A stretch of DNA of 62,639 nt from Lachnospiraceae bacterium. GTDB lineage: Bacteria; Bacillota; Clostridia; Lachnospirales; Lachnospiraceae. The notes below the pieces were generated by a model. It was not told the origin of the DNA and ran no database searches. It was given only the letters and a program-made list of their open reading frames with translations. Location of the stretch: the NCBI GenBank assembly GCA_022790615.1, contig JAAVXK010000048.1, forward strand, positions 1 to 62,639, given 5' to 3'. A program made the translations under genes and the position numbers. Of the stretch, positions 35,491-42,939 are shown in pieces. Position 1 is the stretch's first letter; each line of letters opens with the position of its first letter.

Positions 35491-36966
35491 TTAATAATTT
35501 CCCCTTAACTGTATACGCGGGCCACCCTTGCCTTCAATATAATCCCCGGTTATCGTAACGCGTCCTATCATCTCATCCTTAGGAATCTCATACATGATGT
35601 CAAGCATATATTCTTCCAGTATCGCCCTAAGGGCCCTCGCCCCAATTTTTTTCTCAACTGCCTTTTGTGCAATAATCTTCAACGCATCGTCCTGAAAGTC
35701 AAGTTCCACCTCGTCAAGCCGGAGCAATTTTTTATACTGTTTTATTATTGCATTCTTAGGCTCTACAAGAACTCTCACAAGCATATCTTCCGTCAGCGCC
35801 CCAAGCGAGCATATAATCGGCAGCCTGCCCAAAAATTCAGGAATCATTCCATATTCCCTCAAATCCTCCGTGGACACCTTGTCAAGTATATCTGCATCGT
35901 CGTCGGCATTGAGTCCTATTTCTGCCCCGAATCCTATAGAGCCCGTCGACTTAATACGCTTTGCAATTATTTTTGTAATGTCCGGAAATGCCCCGCCGCA
36001 TATGAATAGAATATTTGAAGTATTGACAGTACACAATGGGACCATTGCATTCTTACTGCTTGCGCCAACCGGAACCTCAACGTCGCCGCCTTCAAGCAGC
36101 TTTAACAGCCCCTGCTGGACAGATTCGCCGCTTACATCCCTCGAATGTGCGTTTTTCTTTTTTGCTATCTTATCAATCTCGTCTATGAATATGATTCCAT
36201 GCTCCGCTTTTTCCACATCATTATCGGCGGCGGCAAGAAGCTTTGATATTACGCTCTCAACGTCATCGCCAATATACCCGGCCTCAGTCAGCGCCGTAGC
36301 GTCCGTAATCGCAAGCGGCACCTGAAGCATATCGGCAAGAGTTTTTACCATATGGGTCTTGCCGCTGCCGGTAGGTCCCAGCATGAGTATGTTTGACTTT
36401 TCAATGTTAACGCCGTCCTCGTCGCTATTGGAGAGCACTCTCTTGTAATGATTGTATACAGCGACAGACAGAACCTTTTTTGCCTTTTTCTGACCAACAA
36501 CGTACTCGTCAAGCCCGGCCTTTATAATATGCGGGGCGGGGAGCGTTTTCATTGTAAGCTCCGGAACTTCCTGTTCCTTACCGTCCTCTTTCTTTTCTTC
36601 TTTATGCTTTTCCTTTTTCTTAATCGTCTGTTTGTTCCTATACATGTTCTGGATACTTTCCATATTAGGAATATCCATAAACAGATTCATTCCGTTACTG
36701 TTAATATGGTTAAAAGTATTCTGCATACAGTCCGTGCATATATTGATATTGTTAGGCAGCTTTATTATTTTTCCCGCCCTGCTTTCCGGTCTGTGGCAAA
36801 GATAGCATATATCTTCATATTTTACATTCTTTCGTCCGCCGTTGTCTTTACTGTTTTCATTTTTATCGGTAGTGTCGGCGCTTTTTTCATCTGAATCACT
36901 GTTTTTATCCGTATCTTCCTTTTTATCAATTACATCTATATCATCTTTATCATTATCTCTGTCCAT
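35491..36966 (-). CDS. clpX: ClpX-like AAA+ unfoldase with acidic N-terminal extension
   Basis: The protein has 491 residues, about 60 more than typical ClpX. Residues 1-48 are an Asp/Lys/Asn-rich extension. A zinc-binding domain follows with C54, C57, C77 and C80. A highly charged linker (about 112-135) leads to the AAA+ module with Walker A GPTGSGKT (197-204), Walker B IIFIDEIDKI, and the ClpP-docking loop TGSIGFGAEI. It should therefore dock ClpP. The extension and charged linker mark it as a divergent or second ClpX; no clpP is adjacent. GGGAGG seven bases before the ATG fixes the start. Confidence 0.88.
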   Translation of the reverse strand: MDRDNDKDDIDVIDKKEDTDKNSDSDEKSADTTDKNENSKDNGGRKNVKYEDICYLCHRPESRAGKIIKLPNNINICTDCMQNTFNHINSNGMNLFMDIPNMESIQNMYRNKQTIKKKEKHKEEKKEDGKEQEVPELTMKTLPAPHIIKAGLDEYVVGQKKAKKVLSVAVYNHYKRVLSNSDEDGVNIEKSNILMLGPTGSGKTHMVKTLADMLQVPLAITDATALTEAGYIGDDVESVISKLLAAADNDVEKAEHGIIFIDEIDKIAKKKNAHSRDVSGESVQQGLLKLLEGGDVEVPVGASSKNAMVPLCTVNTSNILFICGGAFPDITKIIAKRIKSTGSIGFGAEIGLNADDDADILDKVSTEDLREYGMIPEFLGRLPIICSLGALTEDMLVRVLVEPKNAIIKQYKKLLRLDEVELDFQDDALKIIAQKAVEKKIGARALRAILEEYMLDIMYEIPKDEMIGRVTITGDYIEGKGGPRIQLRGNY

Positions 36967-37019
36967 TGCAAAGCCTCCCGCGCTATAGAAAATAGAAAAA
37001 AATGTTATGCATACCTGTC

Positions 37020-37048
37020 ATTATACATAATATCAGCGCCAATGACAA
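37020..37048 (-). promoter_or_regulatory. Sigma-A promoter for the ClpX-like gene
   Basis: On the minus strand TTGTCA (37048-37043) and a perfect TATAAT (37025-37020) are separated by 17 bases. Predicted start near 37013 gives a leader of about 47 bases. Confidence 0.65.
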
Positions 37049-37063
37049 GACGGATATAATAAA

Positions 37064-37089
37064 AACCGTACGCGGCGCGGCGTACGGTT
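37064..37089. terminator. Hairpin terminator
   Basis: AACCGTACG (37064-37072) pairs with CGTACGGTT (37081-37089). T-rich tracts follow on both strands (TTTTTATTAT leftward, AAAATTTTATTTTTT rightward). It stands just beyond the ABC ATPase remnant and immediately upstream of the ClpX-like promoter. Confidence 0.8.
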
Positions 37090-37153
37090 CAAAATTTTAT
37101 TTTTTATTTTCTGCAGCTGTCTCCGGTCTGTATATACCGCCTGTTAAAAGTAT

Positions 37154-37294
37154 TCATAACATTTCGTGCAGTTTTCCGTCTTTCATGCGCAGTACCACGT
37201 CGGCCTGTTCGGCAACTTCCATGTCATGCGTAACAATGATAACACAATATCCTTTCTTGTGTGCAATGCTGCATAATATAGATTTACTTCCCAT
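37154..37294 (-). pseudogene. C-terminal remnant of an ABC transporter ATPase
   Basis: A 46-codon frame encodes AHKKGYCVIIVTHDMEVAEQ, then ADVVLRMKDGKLHEML and a TGA. This is the end of a LolD/MacB-type ABC ATPase: the strand and switch His of the H-loop (IIVTHD) followed by the terminal VVLRMKDGKL block. Walker A, signature and Walker B are all missing, and upstream sequence to 37451 has no matching frame. The few codons before AHKK no longer resemble the family. It is a decayed gene end, left by a deletion. The hairpin at 37064-37089 may be its original terminator. Confidence 0.75.
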
Positions 37295-37377
37295 AGATTT
37301 ACAGGACCAGCAATGATTAAAAACACTTCATCTCAAAGCTGTTACCTCTAAGCAAATATCAGGCAATTAAACTACAC

Positions 37378-37423
37378 CAAAAAACAGGCCGCCGCAAAGG
37401 ACATGCCTGTTTTTACAAATATA
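37378..37423. terminator. Terminator, copy 1 of a repeated 46-base unit
   Basis: AAAACAGGC and GCCTGTTTT form a hairpin with a CGCCGCAAAGGACAT loop, with T-runs on both sides. It ends the leftward genes that stop at 37452. The same 46 bases recur at 44284-44329 with three differences by eye. Confidence 0.75.
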
Positions 37424-37451
37424 ATTTTATATATCATTTTACGTACAGCTC

Positions 37452-37682
37452 TCAATTCAAATTATTTGCCGCACCTGATATTGCCGCTGTATACTCTGCC
37501 AATTTTGTTGGCATATTGAGTTCTATATTATTTTTTTCTATAAACATCACATAAAATCTATCCTTTCCCGCTGCACATATACCAAACACTCTGCATTGCT
37601 CAAAATTAGCATCATCCTTTGCATCATAATTCTGTTTAATCAATAGTATAAAAACTGCCAGCAGGGTAATCGCCCTGTACAA
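37452..37682 (-). CDS. Small hypothetical membrane or secreted protein, possibly a gene fragment
   Basis: The 76-codon frame begins with a hydrophobic stretch (YRAITLLAVFILLI) and ends with MFIEKNNIELNMPTKLAEYTAAISGAANNLN in parts. No family is recognised. The only start is TTG at 37682 with no good ribosome binding site. It is in the same frame as the preceding 345-residue gene and separated from its TGA stop by five sense codons, so it could be the end of a gene cut by a stop, a coupled small gene or a fragment of another gene. The frame has native-looking composition, so I keep it at low confidence. Confidence 0.4.
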   Translation of the reverse strand: MYRAITLLAVFILLIKQNYDAKDDANFEQCRVFGICAAGKDRFYVMFIEKNNIELNMPTKLAEYTAAISGAANNLN

Positions 37683-37697
37683 CCAGTATAATAAATA

Positions 37698-38735
37698 TCA
37701 CCTGCTATACCGAACAATTTTAGACGGGCCGTCAAATTCATTATAGTCTTTTATATCTTCAAACATAATATAGATTGTGTTTTTATCTTTTACACATATA
37801 TCTACTGCCCCATATTCCGTTCCAAAATATTCGTCTCCTTCTGCATTATAATACAGCTTGAATCCACCGCTGCCTTTCACATTCCATCTGTATATACCAT
37901 TCCTGTTACAATAATATACATAATTTCCACATACAGAAAAATGGTTGAATTTTAGATATATAACTTCCTCACCGTCTACTATATCGATTCTTATTTCCCT
38001 CTCACCACCAGGAAGGCCACAGGTTTTTAACAGCTTACCGTTAAGTGAATACACATTTATTTTTTCTTTGCACAATACGTATATCTTCCCTTTTTCAATT
38101 CTAATGCGTGCGTCCGTATGGAAGTCAATATCCTTTACATTCAGTTTAAAAGAACGCATGTCTTTAACCTTTTTGTTTTTCTTATTTATGCTCCTTGTAT
38201 GAACCACATATGAGTTTTCATCACGGCTCATTATCACATAAGTATAATATATATTATCGCCGTCATCCCAGCCATGCAAGCTAAATGCATTGTTAAGGTT
38301 TTTATCATCTGTATATTTGAAAATAATATTACCCTTTTTATCGTATTCCTTAATATAAACTTTATTCTTTTTTTCATATATATTCGTCATTATGATAAGA
38401 TTATCATTATCATCTAATGGTCTTACAGCAAAAAAATTCTCATCGGTATCGAAACTTCTGTCTTTAAATAAACTAATTCTATTAATTTTCTTCCCATTTA
38501 TATAATCTCTTTGAAACTCCGTACATTTTTTATTATAATTGTATCCATACCTCATATACTGGACTTTTCTATTGTCTGTGCAATACATCTGGGATGTCTC
38601 ATACATTTGTTTGCCGGCATATGTGAACTTTGTATCCTGCCTCTTAAATTTTTTCTCTTTAGCATCGGAAATATCTCCACATGTACATACGCATAAAAAT
38701 ATCATAAATAAAACCAGAATCATTTTTTTCTTCAT
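37698..38735 (-). CDS. Secreted beta-propeller-like protein of unknown function
   Basis: The 345 residues begin with a signal peptide (MKKKMILVLFMIFLCVCTCG), possibly lipidated at one of the cysteines near 18-20. The body repeats short strand pairs such as NLIIMTNIYEKKNKVYIKEYDKKG, GKIYVLCKEKINVYSLNGKLLK, GNYVYYCNRNGIYRW and NTIYIMFEDI, a pattern typical of beta-propellers such as DUF5050-like proteins. No catalytic motif is visible. AAAGGAG eight bases before ATG 38735 decides the start over ATG 38753. A 26-bp palindrome lies just upstream. It may belong to the agr neighbourhood, but a miniature element separates them. Confidence 0.6.
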   Translation of the reverse strand: MKKKMILVLFMIFLCVCTCGDISDAKEKKFKRQDTKFTYAGKQMYETSQMYCTDNRKVQYMRYGYNYNKKCTEFQRDYINGKKINRISLFKDRSFDTDENFFAVRPLDDNDNLIIMTNIYEKKNKVYIKEYDKKGNIIFKYTDDKNLNNAFSLHGWDDGDNIYYTYVIMSRDENSYVVHTRSINKKNKKVKDMRSFKLNVKDIDFHTDARIRIEKGKIYVLCKEKINVYSLNGKLLKTCGLPGGEREIRIDIVDGEEVIYLKFNHFSVCGNYVYYCNRNGIYRWNVKGSGGFKLYYNAEGDEYFGTEYGAVDICVKDKNTIYIMFEDIKDYNEFDGPSKIVRYSR

Positions 38736-38763
38736 TCGATATTCTCCTTTCAATCACTGCTCT

Positions 38764-38789
38764 TTTTAGGCGTTTCGAAACGCCTAAAA
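38764..38789. promoter_or_regulatory. 26-bp perfect palindrome upstream of the propeller-like gene
   Basis: TTTTAGGCGTTTC (38764-38776) is followed without a gap by its exact reverse complement GAAACGCCTAAAA (38777-38789). It lies about 15 bases before the ribosome binding site of the gene starting at 38735. No T-run follows on the coding strand, so an operator or a leader structure is more likely than a terminator. Confidence 0.6.
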
Positions 38790-38879
38790 TCTTCTGAATA
38801 TGTTATGTTTCAGAAATATTTCCGAAAGCAAAGAGATTTTTGCGCTTTTTACATTGTCCTGTATTGTTCCAAATTTACT

Positions 38880-38941
38880 TAGAGCGTGTCTGAAAAATGC
38901 TTTCCGACAGATGGTGGGAATGAATTTTCAGACACGCTCTA
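38880..38941. mobile_element. Miniature foldback element A (MITE-like, TA flanks)
   Basis: GAGCGTGTCTGAAAA (38882-38896) and TTTTCAGACACGCTC (38925-38939) are perfect 15-bp terminal inverted repeats, flanked on both sides by TA. There is no coding capacity. It matches the outer parts of element B at 51040-51213 and lacks B's central 102 bases. TA flanks suggest mobilisation by an IS630/Tc1-like or IS5-like transposase, none of which is in the window. Confidence 0.75.
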
Positions 38942-39049
38942 GTGTAAGCAGGCTTTCCCGCCGGACTTACAATCGGTTTTAGACAAGTCTGTGACCGGAC
39001 CGTTATACCGGCGTATTGATAAATACAAAACCTCGCGATTACCTAATAT

Positions 39050-41095
39050 TTAATCCGCATAACTTACTGCGTATACATTCTGCCAAGTAGCTTTTGAATA
39101 AGAGAATCCATTCGGCGCTGCCTCGCAATATGTTTTAAATCGTTCTAATTTGAACCTTTTGGGCCTGGAAAGGTTTATCATTTTTTCAAAGTCATAATCA
39201 TCTATACCGGGGTTGATATTACTGCTCCAACTTGCCAGAACCCATGCACAGGATTCTTTTGCACATAAAAATCTACTCTTACTATCATTAGGTGCATATA
39301 TGTCATCATTGTCCATTCCCATATCTCCTATCGGCCTCCACGTATTCGTGTTTGCGTCATATACGCCTGCCTTATGTGCAAAAGTATCACCCATAACATG
39401 CATTGCCACACCCATCATTATCAAGGACGCATTCTTGTTAGTGTAAGGATATTTATTAGCCAGCATAACTTTGATTTCCGGCTCACCCAGCCAGCTGCGT
39501 GCTGTTTCACATTCACCATATATGCCGGGATTGCCGTCAGGGTAACCCATTAACATTGCGCTGTTATGCCCATATAGTTTACATCTTATCGACATATTCA
39601 TTATCTGTTCATATACCTTCACATAATTAAATGGACCCATTGCATGGAGCATACGATGGCTTGGATACACATTTGACGGGCAATGATCATCTGGCGCTCT
39701 TGCCCCAAGCTTTACTATTGCAACCTGTGTCGACGTCAAATCTCCAGCGCTGCTATCTGCATATTCGACTGTACTTTCATGTTTGGGTCTGCTCCACCTT
39801 GCTTCAACCTCACCCTCATAGCTTTTCACTTTACCTTTATTTTTTTTGTAGCTTTTGCCCGTCTTTTTGCCATTATTGCCACTGTTCTTATAAGTTCGGG
39901 ACATATCATCATATATTTTTTCCGCATATGTAAAATCAATATAGGAAAACTCTTCCCCTTCCTCATCGGCTATAGTTTTTGCACTTGCTTTCAGCAGCTC
40001 TCTTATAAACTTTGCCGGCTTTGTTATATCTTTCTGCCATAATAAGCTCGCTACGCCTACTGCATGAGGTACGGCCATACTTGTTCCGTTACATTTGACA
40101 TCCATTCCCAGCCATCCCACAGAATCAATCTCTTCTCCGGGTGCAACAAGTTCAAGTTCTTGTCCCGTTGAAGTGATTTCGGACACTTTCCCGGTCTTTG
40201 ACGCCGCACCGACAGCTACCACTTCTTTAAATGCTGCCGGATACTCTACCATGCTATTTTCGCCGCCCTCGTTTCCTGACGCGGCAAACATGAGAATTCC
40301 CTTTTTTTCCGCCGACTGAATAGCATTATGTAACGCCTTGGAATATGTCTTAGTTCCAAAACTCATATTAATTATTTTGACATCATTCTCTATAGCCCAG
40401 TATATTGCCTCTACTATTCTGCTTATCGGAGCTTTGCTGTTATCATCCAATACACGCGCGGAATATATCATAACATTAGGATTGATACCTTTGACTGTAT
40501 CATCACATCCGTCTGAGGCTATAATGCCGGCTATAGCCGTCCCGTGGCCCGTATTATCTTCATACAAAGGGGATACTTCGTCACCAAGAAAATTTTTTCT
40601 TTCCACAACATTGATATTTTCGTTAAAATCTATACCGGAATCAATGACCGCAATTTTAATCTTTTCCTTACTATCATCTGTTTCTTCCGGAATCACCTCA
40701 ATTGAACGCATATTCCAGTCGTCTCTGTCCTTATGTTCTTGTTGGGTTTTATTATTATGTGCAGCCCCCTCCACACATTCATCATACTCAACAGTTACTC
40801 CTAAATCTATTATTTCTTCCTTGATATCCTCCGGCAGCTGCACGGCAATAACATTATTATCCTCAAGTATAACAGAATCATCAACAGCCGCATCATTTAC
40901 TATGCTGCATACTCGATTATATGTAACTGCATTGCCACAGTCTATAATATAATTTTCTTTTGACTGATTGGCGCAGTCTGCTCTGCCAACACTACTGTTA
41001 TCAAAATTCTTTGCATGAATAGCTACATTGCCCGACAATATCATTGCGGCGGCCAAACATGTGCTTACTATTCTTTTGAAAAAGTTTCTTTTCAT
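39050..41095 (-). CDS. Secreted subtilase with C-terminal phospholipase C-like domain
   Basis: The 681 residues start with a signal peptide (about 1-28). A propeptide region extends to about 140. The subtilase domain (about 145-375) has D152 (AVIDSGID), H184 (NTGHGTAIAG), N275 (ASGNEGG) and S339 (CNGTSMAVPHAVG), so it should be active. A basic linker (about 400-430) leads to a terminal domain with H566-xxx-D570-xxx-H574 in AMHVMGDTFAHKAG, the metal-ligand pattern of zinc-dependent phospholipase C and related proteins. AGGAG precedes the ATG. It lies 87 bases downstream of agrD on the same strand and is a candidate quorum-controlled exoenzyme or AIP-processing protease. Confidence 0.82.
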   Translation of the reverse strand: MKRNFFKRIVSTCLAAAMILSGNVAIHAKNFDNSSVGRADCANQSKENYIIDCGNAVTYNRVCSIVNDAAVDDSVILEDNNVIAVQLPEDIKEEIIDLGVTVEYDECVEGAAHNNKTQQEHKDRDDWNMRSIEVIPEETDDSKEKIKIAVIDSGIDFNENINVVERKNFLGDEVSPLYEDNTGHGTAIAGIIASDGCDDTVKGINPNVMIYSARVLDDNSKAPISRIVEAIYWAIENDVKIINMSFGTKTYSKALHNAIQSAEKKGILMFAASGNEGGENSMVEYPAAFKEVVAVGAASKTGKVSEITSTGQELELVAPGEEIDSVGWLGMDVKCNGTSMAVPHAVGVASLLWQKDITKPAKFIRELLKASAKTIADEEGEEFSYIDFTYAEKIYDDMSRTYKNSGNNGKKTGKSYKKNKGKVKSYEGEVEARWSRPKHESTVEYADSSAGDLTSTQVAIVKLGARAPDDHCPSNVYPSHRMLHAMGPFNYVKVYEQIMNMSIRCKLYGHNSAMLMGYPDGNPGIYGECETARSWLGEPEIKVMLANKYPYTNKNASLIMMGVAMHVMGDTFAHKAGVYDANTNTWRPIGDMGMDNDDIYAPNDSKSRFLCAKESCAWVLASWSSNINPGIDDYDFEKMINLSRPKRFKLERFKTYCEAAPNGFSYSKATWQNVYAVSYAD

Positions 41096-41182
41096 ATTTC
41101 ATTTCTCCTCTCGTATAAAAAACTAGTATAATAACTTTCTCAAACTACAACACGACAATTTCTTTGAAACTCTTCGCACTCA

Positions 41183-41350
41183 TCATTTTTGCGTGTCCTT
41201 AATACTGTTAACAAACTCCTCAAACCCATCCGGTTCTTCCGGCTGATAGTATTTACACCTGCATATTTCCGACGCCATCGGTGCAACGGCGCATGCCGCC
41301 ATACATAACACTTTTCCTGCCATTTTAACTATTTTTTTTACTTTTACCAT
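41183..41350 (-). CDS. agrD: AgrD-like cyclic lactone autoinducer precursor
   Basis: This 55-residue peptide has the three-part AgrD layout: a basic amphipathic helix (MVKVKKIVKMAGKVL), a short middle (ASEICRCKYY) and an acidic tail (QPEEPDGFEEF). By comparison with the Clostridium perfringens precursor, where the ring CLWFT precedes HQPEEP, cleavage before Y35-Q-P-E-E-P would give a ring of C30-R-C-K-Y34. AgrB, encoded divergently at 41604, would process and export it. AAGGGG eight bases before ATG 41350 fixes the start; the frame is open further upstream but without a usable start. The comparison peptide is from memory. Confidence 0.85.
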   Translation of the reverse strand: MVKVKKIVKMAGKVLCMAACAVAPMASEICRCKYYQPEEPDGFEEFVNSIKDTQK

Positions 41351-41449
41351 ATTAAACACCCCTTCTCGTATATTTTCTTTTGTTATAATATCAGCTGACA
41401 AAAGAATCTTACCACATATTCTCCAATATTCCTGAAAATTTCCCCCAGT

Positions 41450-41525
41450 GGTCAAAATTCCGGAACAAACGGCAAATTGTATTATTACTCTTTGCAATTC
41501 GACCGCTTGTTCCGGAATTTTGACC
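41450..41525. promoter_or_regulatory. 19-bp inverted repeat between agrD and agrB, candidate AgrA operator
   Basis: GGTCAAAATTCCGGAACAA (41450-41468) and its exact reverse complement (41507-41525) flank 38 bases. Each arm contains the small palindrome TTCCGGAA. The repeat lies between the divergent agrD and agrB genes and just upstream of the agrB promoter. LytTR regulators bind pairs of short sites; ACCGTTTAA at 41523-41531 partly overlaps an arm and resembles such a site. A shared AgrA-type operator is the likely meaning. Confidence 0.6.
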
Positions 41526-41539
41526 GTTTAATGATAAGA

Positions 41540-41570
41540 TTGCTTATCACGCTATAAAATATGATATAAT
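41540..41570 (+). promoter_or_regulatory. Candidate agrB promoter with long spacer
   Basis: TTGCTT (41540-41545) and a perfect TATAAT (41565-41570) are 19 bases apart. Over-long spacers are typical of promoters activated by AgrA-type LytTR regulators. It lies immediately beside the right arm of the inverted repeat at 41450-41525. Confidence 0.5.
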
Positions 41571-41603
41571 TTTTTTAATATATATTTTAAGGGGGCGGCA
41601 GCA

Positions 41604-42194
41604 ATGTCAAAGGTAAGCATGGGAAATCGTCTGGCTGAAACATTTTATAATATGGATATAATAAAACAAAAAGAAATTGCTATTTATTCCTATTTATTTA
41701 ATTATTTATTTGGAGGGATTCTATACGATGTGTGCATACTGTTCATCGGGCTCCTTATTAATCAGATTGACATCTCGCTTTGCTATATCCTCACAACAAC
41801 GCCCCTGCGTCAATTTGCCGGCGGATATCACGCGAAAACTCCCCTTAGATGTGAAATTATTTCATACCTTACATATTTCCTTATACTAATATTGTCAACT
41901 TCAAATATATGCGGCTTACTCCCTCCAATAATATATATAATTACTTACATTTTGTGCTGGACGGTTATATTTCGAATTGCGCCTGTTGATACCGCCGCCA
42001 AAAGATTATCGTTATCTCAAAAAAGAAAACTCAAATCTTTCCTTATAATAACCTTTTTGATAATGACGTTTATTTCTTTCTTATTTTTAATATATAAAAT
42101 ACATCTTTTTATTACGGTATGTATGTGTGTTATAATCTTTACAATTGGATTATATTCGGCATATATTATTAATGCAAGACAGGAGACTTTCTAA
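41604..42194 (+). CDS. agrB: AgrB-like autoinducer processing endopeptidase
   Basis: AgrB is a membrane cysteine protease that cuts AgrD, forms the thiolactone and helps export the signal. The 196 residues have about five or six membrane segments and the catalytic pair H76 (FAGGYHAKTP) and C83 (LRCEII). The seven-residue spacing equals that of H77 and C84 in the Staphylococcus aureus protein. A GGGGGCGG ribosome binding site precedes the ATG. The stop overlaps the start of the response regulator gene by one base (TAATG), so they are coupled. Its substrate gene agrD is on the opposite strand, 253 bases away. Confidence 0.93.
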   Translation: MSKVSMGNRLAETFYNMDIIKQKEIAIYSYLFNYLFGGILYDVCILFIGLLINQIDISLCYILTTTPLRQFAGGYHAKTPLRCEIISYLTYFLILILSTSNICGLLPPIIYIITYILCWTVIFRIAPVDTAAKRLSLSQKRKLKSFLIITFLIMTFISFLFLIYKIHLFITVCMCVIIFTIGLYSAYIINARQETF

Positions 42195-42925
42195 TGCTAT
42201 TGAGAATCGGATTATGCGACGATACGCAGGAGGACCTTAACATTCTAGCGGAACATTTTAACCATTATCTTTTTAAAAATGACATAGATATTGAGGTAAG
42301 GCAATTCACTTCAGGAGCCGAATTAGTCCGGGCACACGAACGAAGCGAATTTCACATAATTATGCTTGATATTGAGATGCCCGGCCAAAGCGGACTGGAG
42401 CTCGCAAAATATCTGCGCTATGAAATCAGTGATGAAACCTATATAATATTCACGACTTCATATCCTGAATATATGCAGGACAGCTTTGAATTCCAGCCTT
42501 TTGGTTTTCTGACAAAACCAATCACATATGCCGCGTTTGAAAAAATGATTCATAAATTGATACATAAAATGCTTATCTCCCAGAACACGCGCATTGTTGT
42601 CGGTCAAAATGGGGAAGAACATATTATACCGCTCAGGGATCTGATATATGTTTCGACGATAAAGGGAGAAAAACAAATGTTGGAATATCATTTTGTTAAT
42701 GGTATAATGCCGGTACGCGGCTCAATATCCGAGCTTGAAGCTTCCCTTGCGGAAAGCGGATTCATATCCCCCGCCAGAGGCCTGTTAATAAATATCCGCC
42801 ACATCCATTCCTTTAACGGAACAAGAGTATTAATGAAAAATAATACGGAGCTGCCCGTAAGCCGCAGAAAATCAAAGGAGCTTCAAAAAATATATGCAAA
42901 TCATATAATTAAAATACTGAATTAA
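42194..42925 (+). CDS. agrA: LytTR response regulator (AgrA type)
   Basis: The 243 residues comprise a receiver domain (about 1-125; acidic pair CDD, phospho-acceptor D59 in IIMLDIEMPG, Lys of TKPIT) and a LytTR DNA-binding domain (about 135-243; ILINIRHIHSFNG-like LLINIRHIHSF, PVSRRKSKELQK). LytTR regulators bind direct or inverted short repeats upstream of quorum-regulated promoters. The start codon overlaps the agrB stop and the kinase gene follows 14 bases after. In staphylococci the gene order is agrBDCA; here it is agrB, agrA, agrC with agrD divergent. The 19-bp inverted repeat upstream of agrB is its likely operator. Confidence 0.92.
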   Translation: MLLRIGLCDDTQEDLNILAEHFNHYLFKNDIDIEVRQFTSGAELVRAHERSEFHIIMLDIEMPGQSGLELAKYLRYEISDETYIIFTTSYPEYMQDSFEFQPFGFLTKPITYAAFEKMIHKLIHKMLISQNTRIVVGQNGEEHIIPLRDLIYVSTIKGEKQMLEYHFVNGIMPVRGSISELEASLAESGFISPARGLLINIRHIHSFNGTRVLMKNNTELPVSRRKSKELQKIYANHIIKILN

Positions 42926-42939
42926 GGAGCCTTTTTCAT

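Larger units (their letters stand above)
38736..39049. other. Intergenic region with palindrome and miniature element
   Basis: This 314-base gap between two leftward genes contains the 26-bp palindrome at 38764-38789, a smaller GAAATATTTC palindrome near 38814-38823, and the foldback element at 38880-38941. From 38942 to 39049 I see no gene or structured RNA. Confidence 0.55.

Noticed and set aside
37002-37316. 104-codon plus-strand frame around the ABC ATPase remnant
   Set aside because: It crosses a terminator and a promoter and is antisense to the ATPase end, which has a recognisable H-loop.
41183-41497. Longer 104-codon version of agrD
   Set aside because: The extra 49 codons have no usable start signal, and the ATG at 41350 has AAGGGG at the right distance and gives a typical AgrD length.
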